Numbered from the stretch's first letter, positions 50,858-60,547 are shown. The stretch: DNA of 64,000 bases from Anaerofustis butyriciformans (GCF_036289385.1 NZ_JAYFFH010000008.1:36031-100030); one strand, 5' to 3'. A program made the numbers and translations. Notes: generated by a model from the letters alone, not told the origin.

Positions 50858-51316
50858 TTAATCTCTTGTAAGATTTAGTTTTTTCATAACTTCTTTTTCA
50901 TGAAATCTCATTTCTTTTTTTTCTTCGTCATCCATATGGTCATATCCTAAAAGATGTAAAATTGAATGAACTGTCAAGTAGCAAATTTCTCTATCTGTAC
51001 TGTGACCAAATTCTACGGCTTGTTGTTTAGCTTTATCTATACACAAAACAACATCTCCCAAAATTACAACTTCATCTTCAAATCCTTCTTCATCCATAGG
51101 AAAAGAAAGTACATCTGTTTCTTTATCAATATTTCTGTAATATTTGTTAAGCTCTTTTATTTCTTCACCGTCAACGATTGATACACTTACTTGAGATGGT
51201 TTTGTAAAATTTTCGTTTTTAAGTGTTTCGTTTATTGCATTTTCTATTTTATCATAAGTTTCCTTAGAAATTTCTTCTTTACTTCTATTATCAAAAAGTA
51301 CTTCTGTTTCTATCAT
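50858..51316 (-). CDS. ybeY: rRNA maturation factor YbeY
   Basis: A 152-residue metalloprotein with the zinc motif HSILHLLGYDH. It acts in 16S rRNA 3' processing and quality control. Its start overlaps the pgpH stop by one base (TAATG). Confidence 0.95.
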   Translation of the reverse strand: MIETEVLFDNRSKEEISKETYDKIENAINETLKNENFTKPSQVSVSIVDGEEIKELNKYYRNIDKETDVLSFPMDEEGFEDEVVILGDVVLCIDKAKQQAVEFGHSTDREICYLTVHSILHLLGYDHMDDEEKKEMRFHEKEVMKKLNLTRD

Positions 51317-53409
51317 TACTTTACCTCATTTTCTTGATTTATTTTTTCTTGTCCTGGGTATTGAACTCTTTCATGATAAACACCTGTAAGGACTCTTAAA
51401 AATGCTTTTTTTATTGTATCAATATCCTTCATTTTTAGTGGAGAATCATCTAATTGATGGTCTGTTATTTTTTTATCAATTATTTTATCAATCATTTCTT
51501 TTATTTTTTCTTTATTCCCTGTATCCATACTTTTTACCGCAGCTTCAACTCCATCTGCAAGTAAAACAACGGAAGTTTCTATTGTTGTTGGTCTTGGACC
51601 TTCATAAGAATAAGATTTTAAATCAGGTTCATATCCTCTATCTTTTTCTTTTACATAGAAATACTGTATTAAAGTATCACCATGATGAGTTTTTATGAAT
51701 TCAATAATTTCATCAGGCAACTTATATTTATTTGCCAAATATACACCGTCTCTTACATGGTTTTTTATAATCCTTACGGAAACATTTGGGTCTAAATGGT
51801 CGTGAGGATTGTTACCGTTTTGTTGATTTTCGCTGAAGAAAAGCGGTTTCTCGCTTTTTCCAATATCGTGATAATATGCTCCTACTCTTGCTAAGAGTCC
51901 ATTTGCACCTATGTCGCTGCAGGCTTCTTGTGCAAGATTACCTACAAGAAGAGAGTGATGATATGTTCCAGGAGCTCCTGTTATAAGTTTTCTTATAAGT
52001 TCATTTGTAGGACTTGATAATTCAAGAAGTTTAAATGGTGTTAAAATATCAAATATATATTCCCAGAAAAGCATCATTCCAAGAGAGACCATTCCTGATA
52101 ATAGTCCGTTTATTCCTGCATATAATATGTTATAAAACATACTTATTCCAAGTGTATTTTCAAGTACGCTGTTTATTAAAACTATAATCATATTTGATAT
52201 AGAGACAATTAAAGCAGCTTTATATATTTTGCTTCTTTCTTGAACTCTTTGCATATATAGTATTCCTACAAAACCTGATAATAGAAGGAATATTAAAGCT
52301 TCTGTATTAATATCTAAAGTTACTGCTAATAGAAGGGTTATAAATACATTTGTATTTATTGCTATTCTTGGACCTATTAATATGCATAAAGTCATACTCA
52401 TTATTGAGATGGGTATTAAATATATATTAAATAAACTTGCAATTTGTGATAATACTATCATTAATAAGAACTGACTTGCTATTAAAGCTAAAAGTTTATT
52501 GTTGTTATATATATGATTATGAAATATCTTTAAATAAAGAGTATATATAACCATTAAAAGTAAAATCATGGAGGCAAGACCTATTGTGGTTTTATAGTCA
52601 TCAAATAAACTGATTCTTATCATTGAGCCTTCTTGTAAAACGTCTATTTGATTTTGAGTTATAGTATCACCTTTTTTGATAATCACTTCACCAGGTTCAT
52701 AAGTAATATCTTCTACCGCATTTTTTGCGTTTAATTTAGCCTGTTCTGTTGCTTCTTCATTAAGTACCATATTGGCTTTTAATGCATTTTTGCATATATT
52801 TTTACATGCATTGCTTATTTCTTCATTAAAGGAAGACTTTGTAAAATATGAGTTTATTTTAGCATAGTAAGTATCTATTTCGTCAGATACTACTTCATCG
52901 TTATAAATGTTTTCTATTAAAGATATTATTTCATTTTTTATATTATCTCTTGTATTTTTATCTTGATTTATTAATGTTTGATAAGTTTCCTTTGTTAAAT
53001 CAATTCCTGTTTTACTGTTGTATACATCTATTGAACTTTCGGTTAAATCATTTGATTTTATTTCTTCAAGTTCTTTAAATAGTGTATTTATATTTTTTAT
53101 TACTGAATCTTTTGTTCCAGGTATATAGTCGTATACATTTGGAGTTTGTTCCACAGCTTGTTCTTTTAAGCTGTTTGTAAGTTTTGTGTTAACAATTTTT
53201 CTTGGCGCAATAATATCTTCCGTAGCAACTTGTCCAACTTCTACATCATATCGATGTGGTATTGCACTTATAAAAGATAGAACAAAAGTCAAAATGAAGA
53301 AAATTATTGCTATGGATAATTTTACTTTTTTATTTGTTTTTACATTCTCAAAAAAAGCTGATATTTTAGTCTCTTTGTTTTTTTGTTTCATATTCTTCAT
53401 AAGCTTCAA
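51316..53409 (-). CDS. 7TM-HD family c-di-AMP phosphodiesterase (PgpH-like)
   Basis: A 697-residue membrane protein. One helix near residues 35-55 is followed by an external domain (about 60-275), then seven helices (about 280-460), then a cytosolic HD domain with TYHHSLLVGNLAQEAC, GAYYHDIGK and FIKTHHGDTL. This 7TMR-HDED plan matches PgpH, which hydrolyses cyclic di-AMP. The first 44 nt overlap phoH. The ATG at 53409 or either of two in-frame ATGs within the next 18 nt could be used. Confidence 0.9.
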   Translation of the reverse strand: MKLMKNMKQKNKETKISAFFENVKTNKKVKLSIAIIFFILTFVLSFISAIPHRYDVEVGQVATEDIIAPRKIVNTKLTNSLKEQAVEQTPNVYDYIPGTKDSVIKNINTLFKELEEIKSNDLTESSIDVYNSKTGIDLTKETYQTLINQDKNTRDNIKNEIISLIENIYNDEVVSDEIDTYYAKINSYFTKSSFNEEISNACKNICKNALKANMVLNEEATEQAKLNAKNAVEDITYEPGEVIIKKGDTITQNQIDVLQEGSMIRISLFDDYKTTIGLASMILLLMVIYTLYLKIFHNHIYNNNKLLALIASQFLLMIVLSQIASLFNIYLIPISIMSMTLCILIGPRIAINTNVFITLLLAVTLDINTEALIFLLLSGFVGILYMQRVQERSKIYKAALIVSISNMIIVLINSVLENTLGISMFYNILYAGINGLLSGMVSLGMMLFWEYIFDILTPFKLLELSSPTNELIRKLITGAPGTYHHSLLVGNLAQEACSDIGANGLLARVGAYYHDIGKSEKPLFFSENQQNGNNPHDHLDPNVSVRIIKNHVRDGVYLANKYKLPDEIIEFIKTHHGDTLIQYFYVKEKDRGYEPDLKSYSYEGPRPTTIETSVVLLADGVEAAVKSMDTGNKEKIKEMIDKIIDKKITDHQLDDSPLKMKDIDTIKKAFLRVLTGVYHERVQYPGQEKINQENEVK

Positions 53410-54337
53410 TAATTCTTTGTACCAAAGGATTTCTTACTACATCTCTCTTTGTTAAATGTACAAAATCTACTCCTTCGACTTTGTTTAAAATTCTTTCTGC
53501 ATATAAAAGCCCTGATTTTTTTCCACTTGGTAAATCAACTTGTGTTACATCTCCGGTTACGACTGCTTTTGAACCTTCTCCAAGTCTTGTAAGGAACATC
53601 TTCATTTGTTCTCTTGTTGTATTTTGAGCTTCGTCAAGAATAATGAAAGAGTCGTTTAAAGTTCTTCCTCTCATATATGCAAGAGGCGCTATTTCTATAT
53701 TGCCTCTGCTTACGTTTCTTTCATATGATTCGCTGCCCATTATATCAAATAATGCATCATATAAAGGTTTTAAATAAGGATCAATTTTTTCTTTTAAATC
53801 TCCCGGAAGAAAACCTAGACTTTCTCCTGCTTCAACAGCAGGTCTTGTCAATATTATCCTTGAAACATCACCGTTTTTTAATGCTTTTACAGCAAGAGCG
53901 ACTGCAAGATAAGTTTTTCCTGTTCCTGCAGGACCTATGGAAAATACAATATCATTTCTTTTGGTTGCATTTATAAATGCACTTTGACCTATTGTTTTTG
54001 TTTTAATTGGTTTACCTTTAAATGTATAACATATAACTTGGTCAAAGTTTCCTATGTCCTTTTTGTCTTCATCAATCAAATTTAAAAGATAGTGAAATGT
54101 ATGATCGTTTATTGCAGAGTTGTCTTGTATTCTCTTTATCATACAGCTTAAAAGCTCTTTTGCTTTTGACAGATTTTTTTCATTATCACTGTTTATGTTT
54201 ATCTTATTATCTCTTAGGGTAATTTTAACTGAGAATTTTTCTTCAATTTCGATTAAATATTTATCGTTGCTTCCAAACAGTGTAAGATTGTCAAATTCGT
54301 CACTTGGGATGTCTATTTTTGCAGTGAATTTTTCCAA
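53366..54337 (-). CDS. phoH: PhoH family ATPase
   Basis: A 323-residue protein with an N-terminal KH-like region and a P-loop ATPase: GPAGTGKTYLAVALAVKAL, then SRIILTRPAVEAGESLGFLPGD and SFIILDEAQNTTREQMKMFL. PhoH-like proteins are thought to act in RNA metabolism. It lies between yqfD and pgpH, the normal order. Confidence 0.94.
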   Translation of the reverse strand: MEKFTAKIDIPSDEFDNLTLFGSNDKYLIEIEEKFSVKITLRDNKININSDNEKNLSKAKELLSCMIKRIQDNSAINDHTFHYLLNLIDEDKKDIGNFDQVICYTFKGKPIKTKTIGQSAFINATKRNDIVFSIGPAGTGKTYLAVALAVKALKNGDVSRIILTRPAVEAGESLGFLPGDLKEKIDPYLKPLYDALFDIMGSESYERNVSRGNIEIAPLAYMRGRTLNDSFIILDEAQNTTREQMKMFLTRLGEGSKAVVTGDVTQVDLPSGKKSGLLYAERILNKVEGVDFVHLTKRDVVRNPLVQRIIEAYEEYETKKQRD

Positions 54338-54350
54338 ATTATTCTCCTTA

Positions 54351-55532
54351 TTATTTTTTTATTTCTTTTTCTTCTACAATATTTTCTTTTAATTTGATTG
54401 TTGCAGTAATATTGTAGTAGTTGTCATTCGACACATCAATATTTAAATATATATCAATTATGTTATCTTTGTCAATATTTTGGGTTTTATTTAAATATTC
54501 GATGACATCATTTTCAATTTGTTCTTTATTTTTCTTCTTTAAATTCTTTATATTATACCACTTTGTTGTTGTTTGCTCTATAGGTAGAGGGATAAAAAGT
54601 AACTTAGTTTTCTTCTTTTCTTCTTTTATTTGGATATATGATTTGTCTTTGATAGTTTTTTTATAATTAAAGTTTCTATTTTTAAAAGAATAAGTTACTT
54701 CTTTTTCATACTCGTCATCTTCTTGTATTAAATATGGGTTGATTTTGATGTTGTTATAAGTGTATTCGCTTGTTATAAACACATCACCCATAGCATGTAT
54801 ATAATAAGAAACCATATCACCGTCTTTTCCTTCGTAGCTTATTTCTCCACTTATAAGTAAGTCTCCCTTTTTTACTTTATCACCCTTTTTAACTTTTGTT
54901 ATACCATTATAAGCAATAATACTTTCTATTTTTCCGCTTTTTGCAGCCACTATATCTACTGCTCTTGATTTATCAAATTGTTTTATTGGAGAATTTTTTT
55001 CGGTTAGTTTTATTATAGCTTTTGTTCCTTTATATTCTATTGTTACATCTGAAAATGTATTATATGTGTTTAGAAGCTTTTTAGATATTTGTTTTTTATC
55101 TATACCATATTTATAGCATCCTTCTTTAAATCCTATATCTTCGAGAGTAGCAATAATACTGTTTGTATCAATATTTTTACTGCCTTCTATTTCTATGTCC
55201 CATATGAAGAAAGAAAAAGAAAACATTACAATAAAAATTAAAAAGACACTAAAAATAAATATTTTTCTTTTTTGTAGTGTCTTTAACAATGTATTTTTTC
55301 CATATTCTTTTTTTATTTCGATTATATAATGAGCTTTTTTTGCTATTTTTTCTGCGCTCTTTATTTCAGATAACATTATTTTAAATGCTATGGTTGTTTT
55401 GTCTGATTTTGTTATATCCCATACTGATATATTGTTTATATTTAATAAATTTATTATTTTTTCGGGATTAATCCCTTTTATTTCTACTAAATAATAGCCC
55501 ATTATGTAATGATAAAATTTTAAGATAAACAT
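54351..55532 (-). CDS. yqfD: Sporulation protein YqfD
   Basis: A 393-residue YqfD-like protein with one membrane helix at about residues 91-112 (IFIFSVFLIFIVMFSFSFFI) and a C-terminal extracytoplasmic domain including SGKIESIIAYNGITKVKKGD. In spore-formers it is expressed in the mother cell; its function is not well known. It lies 9 nt after yqfC. Confidence 0.88.
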   Translation of the reverse strand: MFILKFYHYIMGYYLVEIKGINPEKIINLLNINNISVWDITKSDKTTIAFKIMLSEIKSAEKIAKKAHYIIEIKKEYGKNTLLKTLQKRKIFIFSVFLIFIVMFSFSFFIWDIEIEGSKNIDTNSIIATLEDIGFKEGCYKYGIDKKQISKKLLNTYNTFSDVTIEYKGTKAIIKLTEKNSPIKQFDKSRAVDIVAAKSGKIESIIAYNGITKVKKGDKVKKGDLLISGEISYEGKDGDMVSYYIHAMGDVFITSEYTYNNIKINPYLIQEDDEYEKEVTYSFKNRNFNYKKTIKDKSYIQIKEEKKKTKLLFIPLPIEQTTTKWYNIKNLKKKNKEQIENDVIEYLNKTQNIDKDNIIDIYLNIDVSNDNYYNITATIKLKENIVEEKEIKK

Positions 55533-55541
55533 TTTATTCTC

Positions 55542-55820
55542 CTATATTATATATTCGATTGAATCTATTTCTCCTTCGATTATTAATTCTTCACTGATTA
55601 ATGTTGATAATAGTAAATCTTTACCTTTAATTGATAATAAACCTGAAGTTGAATTTATTCTTATATTTTCACTACTATAATAAATAATTCCTTTATGGTT
55701 TATTATGTTTATTTTCTCATTTCCGAGAATCTCTATATTTAGTTTTTCAAGTAAAATATCTTCCGGAAGTTGAAGAGATTTTGTTATTTTTTCTTTTGTG
55801 TTATTAAATATTTTTTTCAT
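55542..55820 (-). CDS. yqfC: Sporulation protein YqfC
   Basis: A 92-residue protein with TKSLQLPEDILLEKLNIEIL and the ILGNEKINIINHKGI fold typical of YqfC/YabP. Presence with yqfD suggests the organism belongs to a sporulating lineage. No confident sigma-E promoter was found in the short upstream region. Confidence 0.88.
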   Translation of the reverse strand: MKKIFNNTKEKITKSLQLPEDILLEKLNIEILGNEKINIINHKGIIYYSSENIRINSTSGLLSIKGKDLLLSTLISEELIIEGEIDSIEYII

Positions 55821-55923
55821 ATTAATATATATGATGATATTTTGATATTATGAAAATATGTCATTTGCATTATGTAAAAAATTATTTTGTGATATAATAA
55901 ATATATACAAGGGAGGGGTTAAA

Positions 55924-56811
55924 ATGAGTGATTATAAAATAACATGTTGTTCTACTGCAGACATGAGTTATGAATTTTTTAAACAAAACGATATCCCTTT
56001 AGCCTATTTCCATTATATTTTAGAAGGCAAAGAATATAAGGATGATTTAGGAAAGACGATACCATTTGATGAGTTTTATAAAAAGATTGAGATGGGGGCT
56101 ATGCCCACAACTTCTCAAATAAGCCCTGAAGAATATATAGAGCTTTTTGAAAGTATTTTAAAAAAGGATATGGATATTTTGCATATAACTTTGTCGAGCG
56201 GTATTTCCGGAACAATTAATTCTGCAAATATTGCAAAAAAGACACTAGAAGATAAATATCCAAATAGAAAAATATATGTTATAGATTCTCTTGGTGCTTC
56301 AAGCGGTTATGGATTACTTGTTACATTGGCAAATGAAAAGAAGAAAGAAGGAAAAAGTATTGATGAAGTTGCGAAATGGGTATTGGATAACAGATTAAAT
56401 ATACATCATTGGTTTTTCTCAACTGATTTAACAAGCTATTTTAGAGGAGGAAGAATATCGAGAACATCTGCTATATTTGGTACAGCTCTTAAAATTTGTC
56501 CGTTATTAAATATGAGTTATGACGGAAAACTTATTCCAAGAAATAAATACAGAGGAAAGAAAAAAGTAATTGAAGAAATTGTTAAAAGAATGGAACAGCA
56601 TGCAAAAGATGGTCTTGATTATAGCGGAAAATGTTATATTTCTCATTCTGCATGTTTTGAAGATGCAAGAGCCGTTGCAGATAAAATTGAAGAAAAGTTT
56701 AAAAAACTAGATGGCAAAGTAGTTATAAATAGTGTTGGAACTACAATAGGTGCTCATACGGGACCGGGGACTGTTGCATTATTTTTTGTAGGAGATAAAA
56801 GAGAAGATTAA
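55924..56811 (+). CDS. DegV family fatty-acid-binding protein
   Basis: A 295-residue DegV protein: STADMSYEFFKQNDIPLAYF, MPTTSQISPEEYIELFE, LSSGISGTINSANIAK, and VGTTIGAHTGPGTVALFF at the end. Family members bind fatty acids and serve as FakB subunits for fatty acid kinase; the kinase subunit is not here. The start is the ATG at 55924 after GGGAGGGG, preceded by a TATAAT. Confidence 0.93.
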   Translation: MSDYKITCCSTADMSYEFFKQNDIPLAYFHYILEGKEYKDDLGKTIPFDEFYKKIEMGAMPTTSQISPEEYIELFESILKKDMDILHITLSSGISGTINSANIAKKTLEDKYPNRKIYVIDSLGASSGYGLLVTLANEKKKEGKSIDEVAKWVLDNRLNIHHWFFSTDLTSYFRGGRISRTSAIFGTALKICPLLNMSYDGKLIPRNKYRGKKKVIEEIVKRMEQHAKDGLDYSGKCYISHSACFEDARAVADKIEEKFKKLDGKVVINSVGTTIGAHTGPGTVALFFVGDKRED

Positions 56812-56836
56812 AAGCCGATATATATCGGCTTTTTTA
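56810..56836 (+). terminator. Intrinsic terminator after degV
   Basis: AAAGCCGA and TCGGCTTT pair around a TA-rich loop, followed by T residues. Confidence 0.85.
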
Positions 56837-56894
56837 TTTGTAAATAAAATGTTAAAATATAAAATATATTATATATGAAACAAGGAGGATGTTT

Positions 56895-57980
56895 ATGTTA
56901 TATACATATCCTGATTATTATAAAAAATTTTATTGCCTTATGGATAAATGCCCTAAAAGCTGTTGTGAAGGGTGGCAGATTGTAATTGATGAAAATACAA
57001 TTGAGAAATATATATCTTGTGAAGGTTCTTTTGGAAATAGACTTAAGAATTCTGTTGATTTTGATAAAGGGATTTATAAACAATATAATAAAAGATGTGC
57101 ATTTTTAAATGAAGATAATCTTTGCGATATACATATAGAAGCAGGGAGAGGAATGATGTGTGATACATGTAAAAATTATCCATATCATACAGAAGAGTTT
57201 GAAAATGAGAGGGAGATGTCTCTTGCTTTGTCTTGTCCTATGGTGGCAGAAATGATTTTAAGTAACAAAAATAAAGTTTCATTTATAACAGTAGAAGATG
57301 ACAAAGAAGAGATTGAAGATGATGATTTTGATTTCTTTTTATATTCTGCTCTAGAGCAAAGCAGGAAAGTAATATTAGAAATAATTCAAAACAGAAGTGA
57401 AGATATATTTATTAGAATAAATAAGGTATTAATTCTTTGTGAAAAAATACAAGAATGTATTGATGAAAATAATATTTTTAATATAGAAAATATCTTAGTT
57501 GAATATGAAGATAGATTTAAAAACGAAGAAATAGAATTAATATATAATAAATGGATAAATAAAAAAAATGCAAATAAAATCCTACGAATCTTAGATGAGT
57601 TTGAATTGCTAGATGAAAAATGGAATGATGATAAAGAAAAGTGGAATAAACTTATTTGTGAAAAAAATATTGATTTAAGTTTTGAAGTCAATTCACAAAT
57701 ACAGCTTGAACAAATATTAGTATATTTTATATATGTATATTTTTCTGGTGGAGTTTATGACTATGATATCATTTCTAAAATTGGTATTGCTGTTTTAAGT
57801 ACATATATTTGGGATATTATTTGTAAGATACAAGAATCAATATTAAAAGATAGGTTTTGTGAAAATGATAAAATAGAACTTGCATGGAGATACTCAAGAG
57901 AGCTTGAACATTCAGATGTTAATATTAATAGAATGGAAGAAATTATTAATAAATATAATTTGATTGATTTATTTTTATAA
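56895..57980 (+). CDS. FliB-like lysine N-methylase
   Basis: A 361-residue protein. The N-terminal cysteine-rich part YCLMDKCPKSCCEGWQIVID, then CAFLNEDNLCDIHIEAG and MCDTCKNYPY, matches the flagellin lysine N-methylase (FliB) family, a likely Fe-S/metal site. The rest is helical and variable. In flagellated relatives it methylates flagellin; no flagellar gene lies in this window, so the substrate is open. The start is at 56895, 6 nt after AGGAGG; an ATG at 56889 is too close to it. Confidence 0.85.
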   Translation: MLYTYPDYYKKFYCLMDKCPKSCCEGWQIVIDENTIEKYISCEGSFGNRLKNSVDFDKGIYKQYNKRCAFLNEDNLCDIHIEAGRGMMCDTCKNYPYHTEEFENEREMSLALSCPMVAEMILSNKNKVSFITVEDDKEEIEDDDFDFFLYSALEQSRKVILEIIQNRSEDIFIRINKVLILCEKIQECIDENNIFNIENILVEYEDRFKNEEIELIYNKWINKKNANKILRILDEFELLDEKWNDDKEKWNKLICEKNIDLSFEVNSQIQLEQILVYFIYVYFSGGVYDYDIISKIGIAVLSTYIWDIICKIQESILKDRFCENDKIELAWRYSRELEHSDVNINRMEEIINKYNLIDLFL

Positions 57981-57982
57981 AA

Positions 57983-58627
57983 TCATTTTGTGATTAATGT
58001 AAAATTATTTTTATTGTACGCTATAATTCCTTCTTTTTTCATTTTTGATAATTCTCTTGATAACGCACTTCTGTCAACTGCTAAGAAGTCCGCCATTTCT
58101 TCTCTTGAAAAAGGTATTTTAAAAGAATTGTTATTTGCACTTATAGCTTGTTGAGATAAAAAAGTCATAACTTTTTCTCTTATGGTTCTTTTTGACAGAA
58201 GTTCGTTTTTTCTATTTAGCATTAACGTTTTTGTGCTTATTATATTCATAAGGTTTTTTATAAATATAAAGTTTCTTGTTTTGTTTATTATTTCATTTAC
58301 ATTAATAAATAATATTGTTGAATTTTCATTTGATACAACACTTACATTTAAAGGTATATTATTTTTTAAAGAAAATATTTCTGCAAAAATATTCCCCTCA
58401 GATAAAGTTGAGATTATATTTTTATTTCCCCAAAAGTCTTCACTAATAACACTGATTTCTCCTTTTAAAATTATTCCTGTATTAAATATGAAGTCACCTG
58501 CTTTTAAAATAAATTCATCTTTCTGATATGATTTTATATATGATTGGTTTATTATTTCATTTATTTCTTTTTCTTGTATGTTATCGAATAAAGGTACTTT
58601 TTTTAATTTTTCATATAAATTTTTCAT
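57983..58627 (-). CDS. Crp/Fnr-family transcriptional regulator
   Basis: A 214-residue regulator with an N-terminal cyclic-nucleotide-like beta barrel (about residues 10-120) and a C-terminal winged helix: FSREEMADFLAVDRSALSRELSKM. No N-terminal cysteine cluster of FNR type is visible. It is divergent from a ferredoxin-family gene, a pairing common in Clostridia for redox or nitrosative-stress control. The ATG at 58625-58627 follows AAAGGA. Confidence 0.92.
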   Translation of the reverse strand: MKNLYEKLKKVPLFDNIQEKEINEIINQSYIKSYQKDEFILKAGDFIFNTGIILKGEISVISEDFWGNKNIISTLSEGNIFAEIFSLKNNIPLNVSVVSNENSTILFINVNEIINKTRNFIFIKNLMNIISTKTLMLNRKNELLSKRTIREKVMTFLSQQAISANNNSFKIPFSREEMADFLAVDRSALSRELSKMKKEGIIAYNKNNFTLITK

Positions 58628-58641
58628 AAAAATCCTTTCTT

Positions 58642-58655
58642 GTTGCATTTGCAAC
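58642..58655. promoter_or_regulatory. Candidate Crp/Fnr operator
   Basis: GTTGCA-TT-TGCAAC is a perfect 6+6 bp dyad between the divergent regulator and ferredoxin genes, just before the regulator's ribosome site and upstream of the ferredoxin gene's TATAAT. Binding by the Crp/Fnr protein is inferred. Confidence 0.65.
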
Positions 58656-58726
58656 GTAAATTTTATATACATTATATTATAATGCCAATAGATAATCAAT
58701 TTATATTATAATTTTGGAGGAAAATA

Positions 58727-59440
58727 ATGATTAGAAAAATTATTAAAATAGATGAAGAAAAATGTAATGGCTGCGGACTATGCGCAAAGGCTTGTCATGA
58801 AGGAGCAATAGGGATGGTTAACGGAAAAGCAAAATTACTTAGAGATGATTATTGTGACGGGCTTGGAGATTGCCTTCCTGTTTGTCCAACAGGTGCAATA
58901 TCATTTGAAGAAAGAGAAGCATTGGCTTATGATGAAAAAGCTGTTATGGAAAATCAAAAGAAAAAAAACAATCTTCCTTGTGGATGTCCTGGAAGTTCTT
59001 CAAAAGCAATAAATAGGAAAGAAAATGAATTAGATGAATCAAAAAATAAAAATGAATATGTAAATGTTAATAGTAAATTATCACAGTGGCCTGTCCAAAT
59101 TAAATTAGCTCCTGTTAATGCTCCTTATTTTGAAAATGCAAAACTTCTTATTGCAGCAGATTGTAGTGCTTATGCATATGGTAACTTTCATAATGAGTTT
59201 ATAAAAGATCATATAACACTTATAGGTTGTCCTAAATTGGATAGTGTTGATTATAGTGAAAAACTTACAGCCATTATAAAAGAAAATAATATAAGAAGTG
59301 TTAAAGTTGTAAGAATGGAAGTTCCTTGCTGCGGAGGAATTGAAAATGCAGTGAAAAAAGCAATTTTTGAAAGCGGGAAATTTATTCCATGGCAAGTTGT
59401 TACTATTTCCACAGATGGTAAAATTATAGATGAGATATAA
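58727..59440 (+). CDS. Ferredoxin-domain protein with conserved C-terminal cysteine region
   Basis: A 237-residue protein. An N-terminal two-cluster ferredoxin has CNGCGLCAKACHEGAI (13-28) and CDGLGDCLPVCPTGAI (43-58), with G-L replacing one spacing residue in the second motif. Then come PCGCPGSSSK (about 84-93) and a C-terminal domain with AADCSAYAYGNFHNEFIKDH, GCPKLD and MEVPCCGGIE. This architecture occurs in Clostridia next to Crp/Fnr regulators and often Hcp. It is probably a cytosolic redox carrier or sensor. Confidence 0.88.
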   Translation: MIRKIIKIDEEKCNGCGLCAKACHEGAIGMVNGKAKLLRDDYCDGLGDCLPVCPTGAISFEEREALAYDEKAVMENQKKKNNLPCGCPGSSSKAINRKENELDESKNKNEYVNVNSKLSQWPVQIKLAPVNAPYFENAKLLIAADCSAYAYGNFHNEFIKDHITLIGCPKLDSVDYSEKLTAIIKENNIRSVKVVRMEVPCCGGIENAVKKAIFESGKFIPWQVVTISTDGKIIDEI

Positions 59441-59463
59441 AAGAGCTTTAATGCTCTTTTTTT
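59439..59463 (+). terminator. Intrinsic terminator
   Basis: AAAAGAGC and GCTCTTTT pair around TTTAAT, with a T run, at the stop of the ferredoxin gene. Confidence 0.86.
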
Positions 59464-59536
59464 ATATATATCATTGTAGTTACAATTTTTTTATGATATA
59501 TTTTTAAAGAAACCAAAATATATTGGAGTAAATGTA

Positions 59537-60109
59537 ATGAGAAGAAAAAGACGCAGAAGAAATAGTTCTTTAAGGAATTTGTTTTTTGTTATTATTGTTT
59601 TTATAATATTACTTGGATTGCTTTTGGGGGGCATAGCCTTTTTTATTTCTAACTATTTATCTAGTGAACATTCTAATGTAAGTAATAGTGCTTCATATTC
59701 AACTGAAGAAAAACAAAATGGTATAGTTGAGTTTTTTAACAATCTTTTTGGGAAAGAGAATGAAGATGAAAAGTTTAAAGATAAAAACATATATATAAGC
59801 AATATAGAAGATGGTCAGACTTTTTCAAAAGGTTCAACAATAAAATTACAATTAAAGGCAAAAGACATATTTGAAGAGGGAAATACAAATATATTTTTGG
59901 GAATATACGATGTGAAAAATGAGACATATGCCTATAATAAAACAATAAATAATGTAACTGGAGAGATAAGCGAAGAAATCATAGTAGAAACCGGAAATTT
60001 GAAACCCGGAGAATACTATATAGATGCAATTATAAGTGATATAAATAAAGATGATATAGATTTGGTTGATAGCGGATGTGTTTATAGTGTTACAATAAAT
60101 ATAGAGTAA
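59537..60109 (+). CDS. Single-pass membrane protein with external beta domain, unknown
   Basis: A 190-residue protein. Its very basic start (MRRKRRRRNSS) is followed by one membrane helix (about 15-38), a serine/asparagine-rich linker, and a soluble domain from about residue 90 (IYISNIEDGQTFSKGSTIKL) that reads like an Ig-type or bacterial surface beta fold. Topology should be N-in, C-out. No family recognised. It has its own terminator. Confidence 0.65.
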   Translation: MRRKRRRRNSSLRNLFFVIIVFIILLGLLLGGIAFFISNYLSSEHSNVSNSASYSTEEKQNGIVEFFNNLFGKENEDEKFKDKNIYISNIEDGQTFSKGSTIKLQLKAKDIFEEGNTNIFLGIYDVKNETYAYNKTINNVTGEISEEIIVETGNLKPGEYYIDAIISDINKDDIDLVDSGCVYSVTINIE

Positions 60110-60137
60110 GACTGATAAAAATCAGTCTTATTTTTTT
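60107..60137 (+). terminator. Intrinsic terminator
   Basis: TAAGACTGAT and ATCAGTCTTA form a perfect 10-bp stem with an AAAA loop that includes the stop codon, then seven T residues. Confidence 0.85.
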
Positions 60138-60193
60138 ATAAAACTACAAATTATTTGAAACCCATTTTATAAACTTTGTATGAGGTGACAAAT

Positions 60194-60376
60194 ATGAAGT
60201 TATTAAAGGGATTTTTTGTTTTATTTTTTTGTTTTTGTAATTTAATTTTTGGTTTGTTTAGTTTTATATCTTTTATGAACAATACATTTGTAGATGAAAT
60301 GAATTACATATTTTTAATTTGTTTTGCTGTTAGTGTAATATTAACATTAGTAAGTGTAAAAAAATATGTAAAATAA
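60194..60376 (+). CDS. Small two-helix membrane protein, unknown
   Basis: A 60-residue, strongly hydrophobic protein with two predicted membrane helices (about 6-30 and 38-56) and a lysine-rich end. GAGGTGA precedes the ATG. No family is recognised. The hairpin at 60461-60485 is probably its terminator. Confidence 0.5.
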   Translation: MKLLKGFFVLFFCFCNLIFGLFSFISFMNNTFVDEMNYIFLICFAVSVILTLVSVKKYVK

Positions 60377-60460
60377 TAGAAAAATACTGGATTATTTTAA
60401 ATTAAAGGTATAAAATATATTTTGTTAAGTGTTTTTTTTTAGTTTTAAATATTATATAAA

Positions 60461-60486
60461 AAAAATCGTTGAAATGCCGATTTTTA
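60461..60486 (+). terminator. Weak terminator before the ribosomal protein operon
   Basis: AAAAATCG and CGATTTTT form an 8-bp stem with a 9-nt loop and T tail. Confidence 0.6.
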
Positions 60487-60515
60487 TTGACATTTCAAGT
60501 TTTTTTTGATAAACT
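60487..60515 (+). promoter_or_regulatory. Promoter of the L7Ae-rpsL-rpsG-fusA operon
   Basis: TTGACA (60487-60492), a 17-nt spacer and TAAACT (60510-60515), 33 nt before the first gene. It suggests the operon starts here rather than from an rpoBC promoter. Confidence 0.7.
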
Positions 60516-60547
60516 TTTTAGGCTGACTGTGAAAAGGAGTTGAAAAA

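Noticed and set aside
51402..51698. 98-codon open frame on the plus strand inside pgpH
   Set aside because: It is antisense to the conserved HD domain, has no ribosome site and is a low-complexity reading of codon-biased sequence.
55821..55920. Sigma-E type promoter before yqfC
   Set aside because: ATATT-like and CATCATAT-like pieces exist, but spacing and sequence do not match well enough in such A/T-rich DNA.
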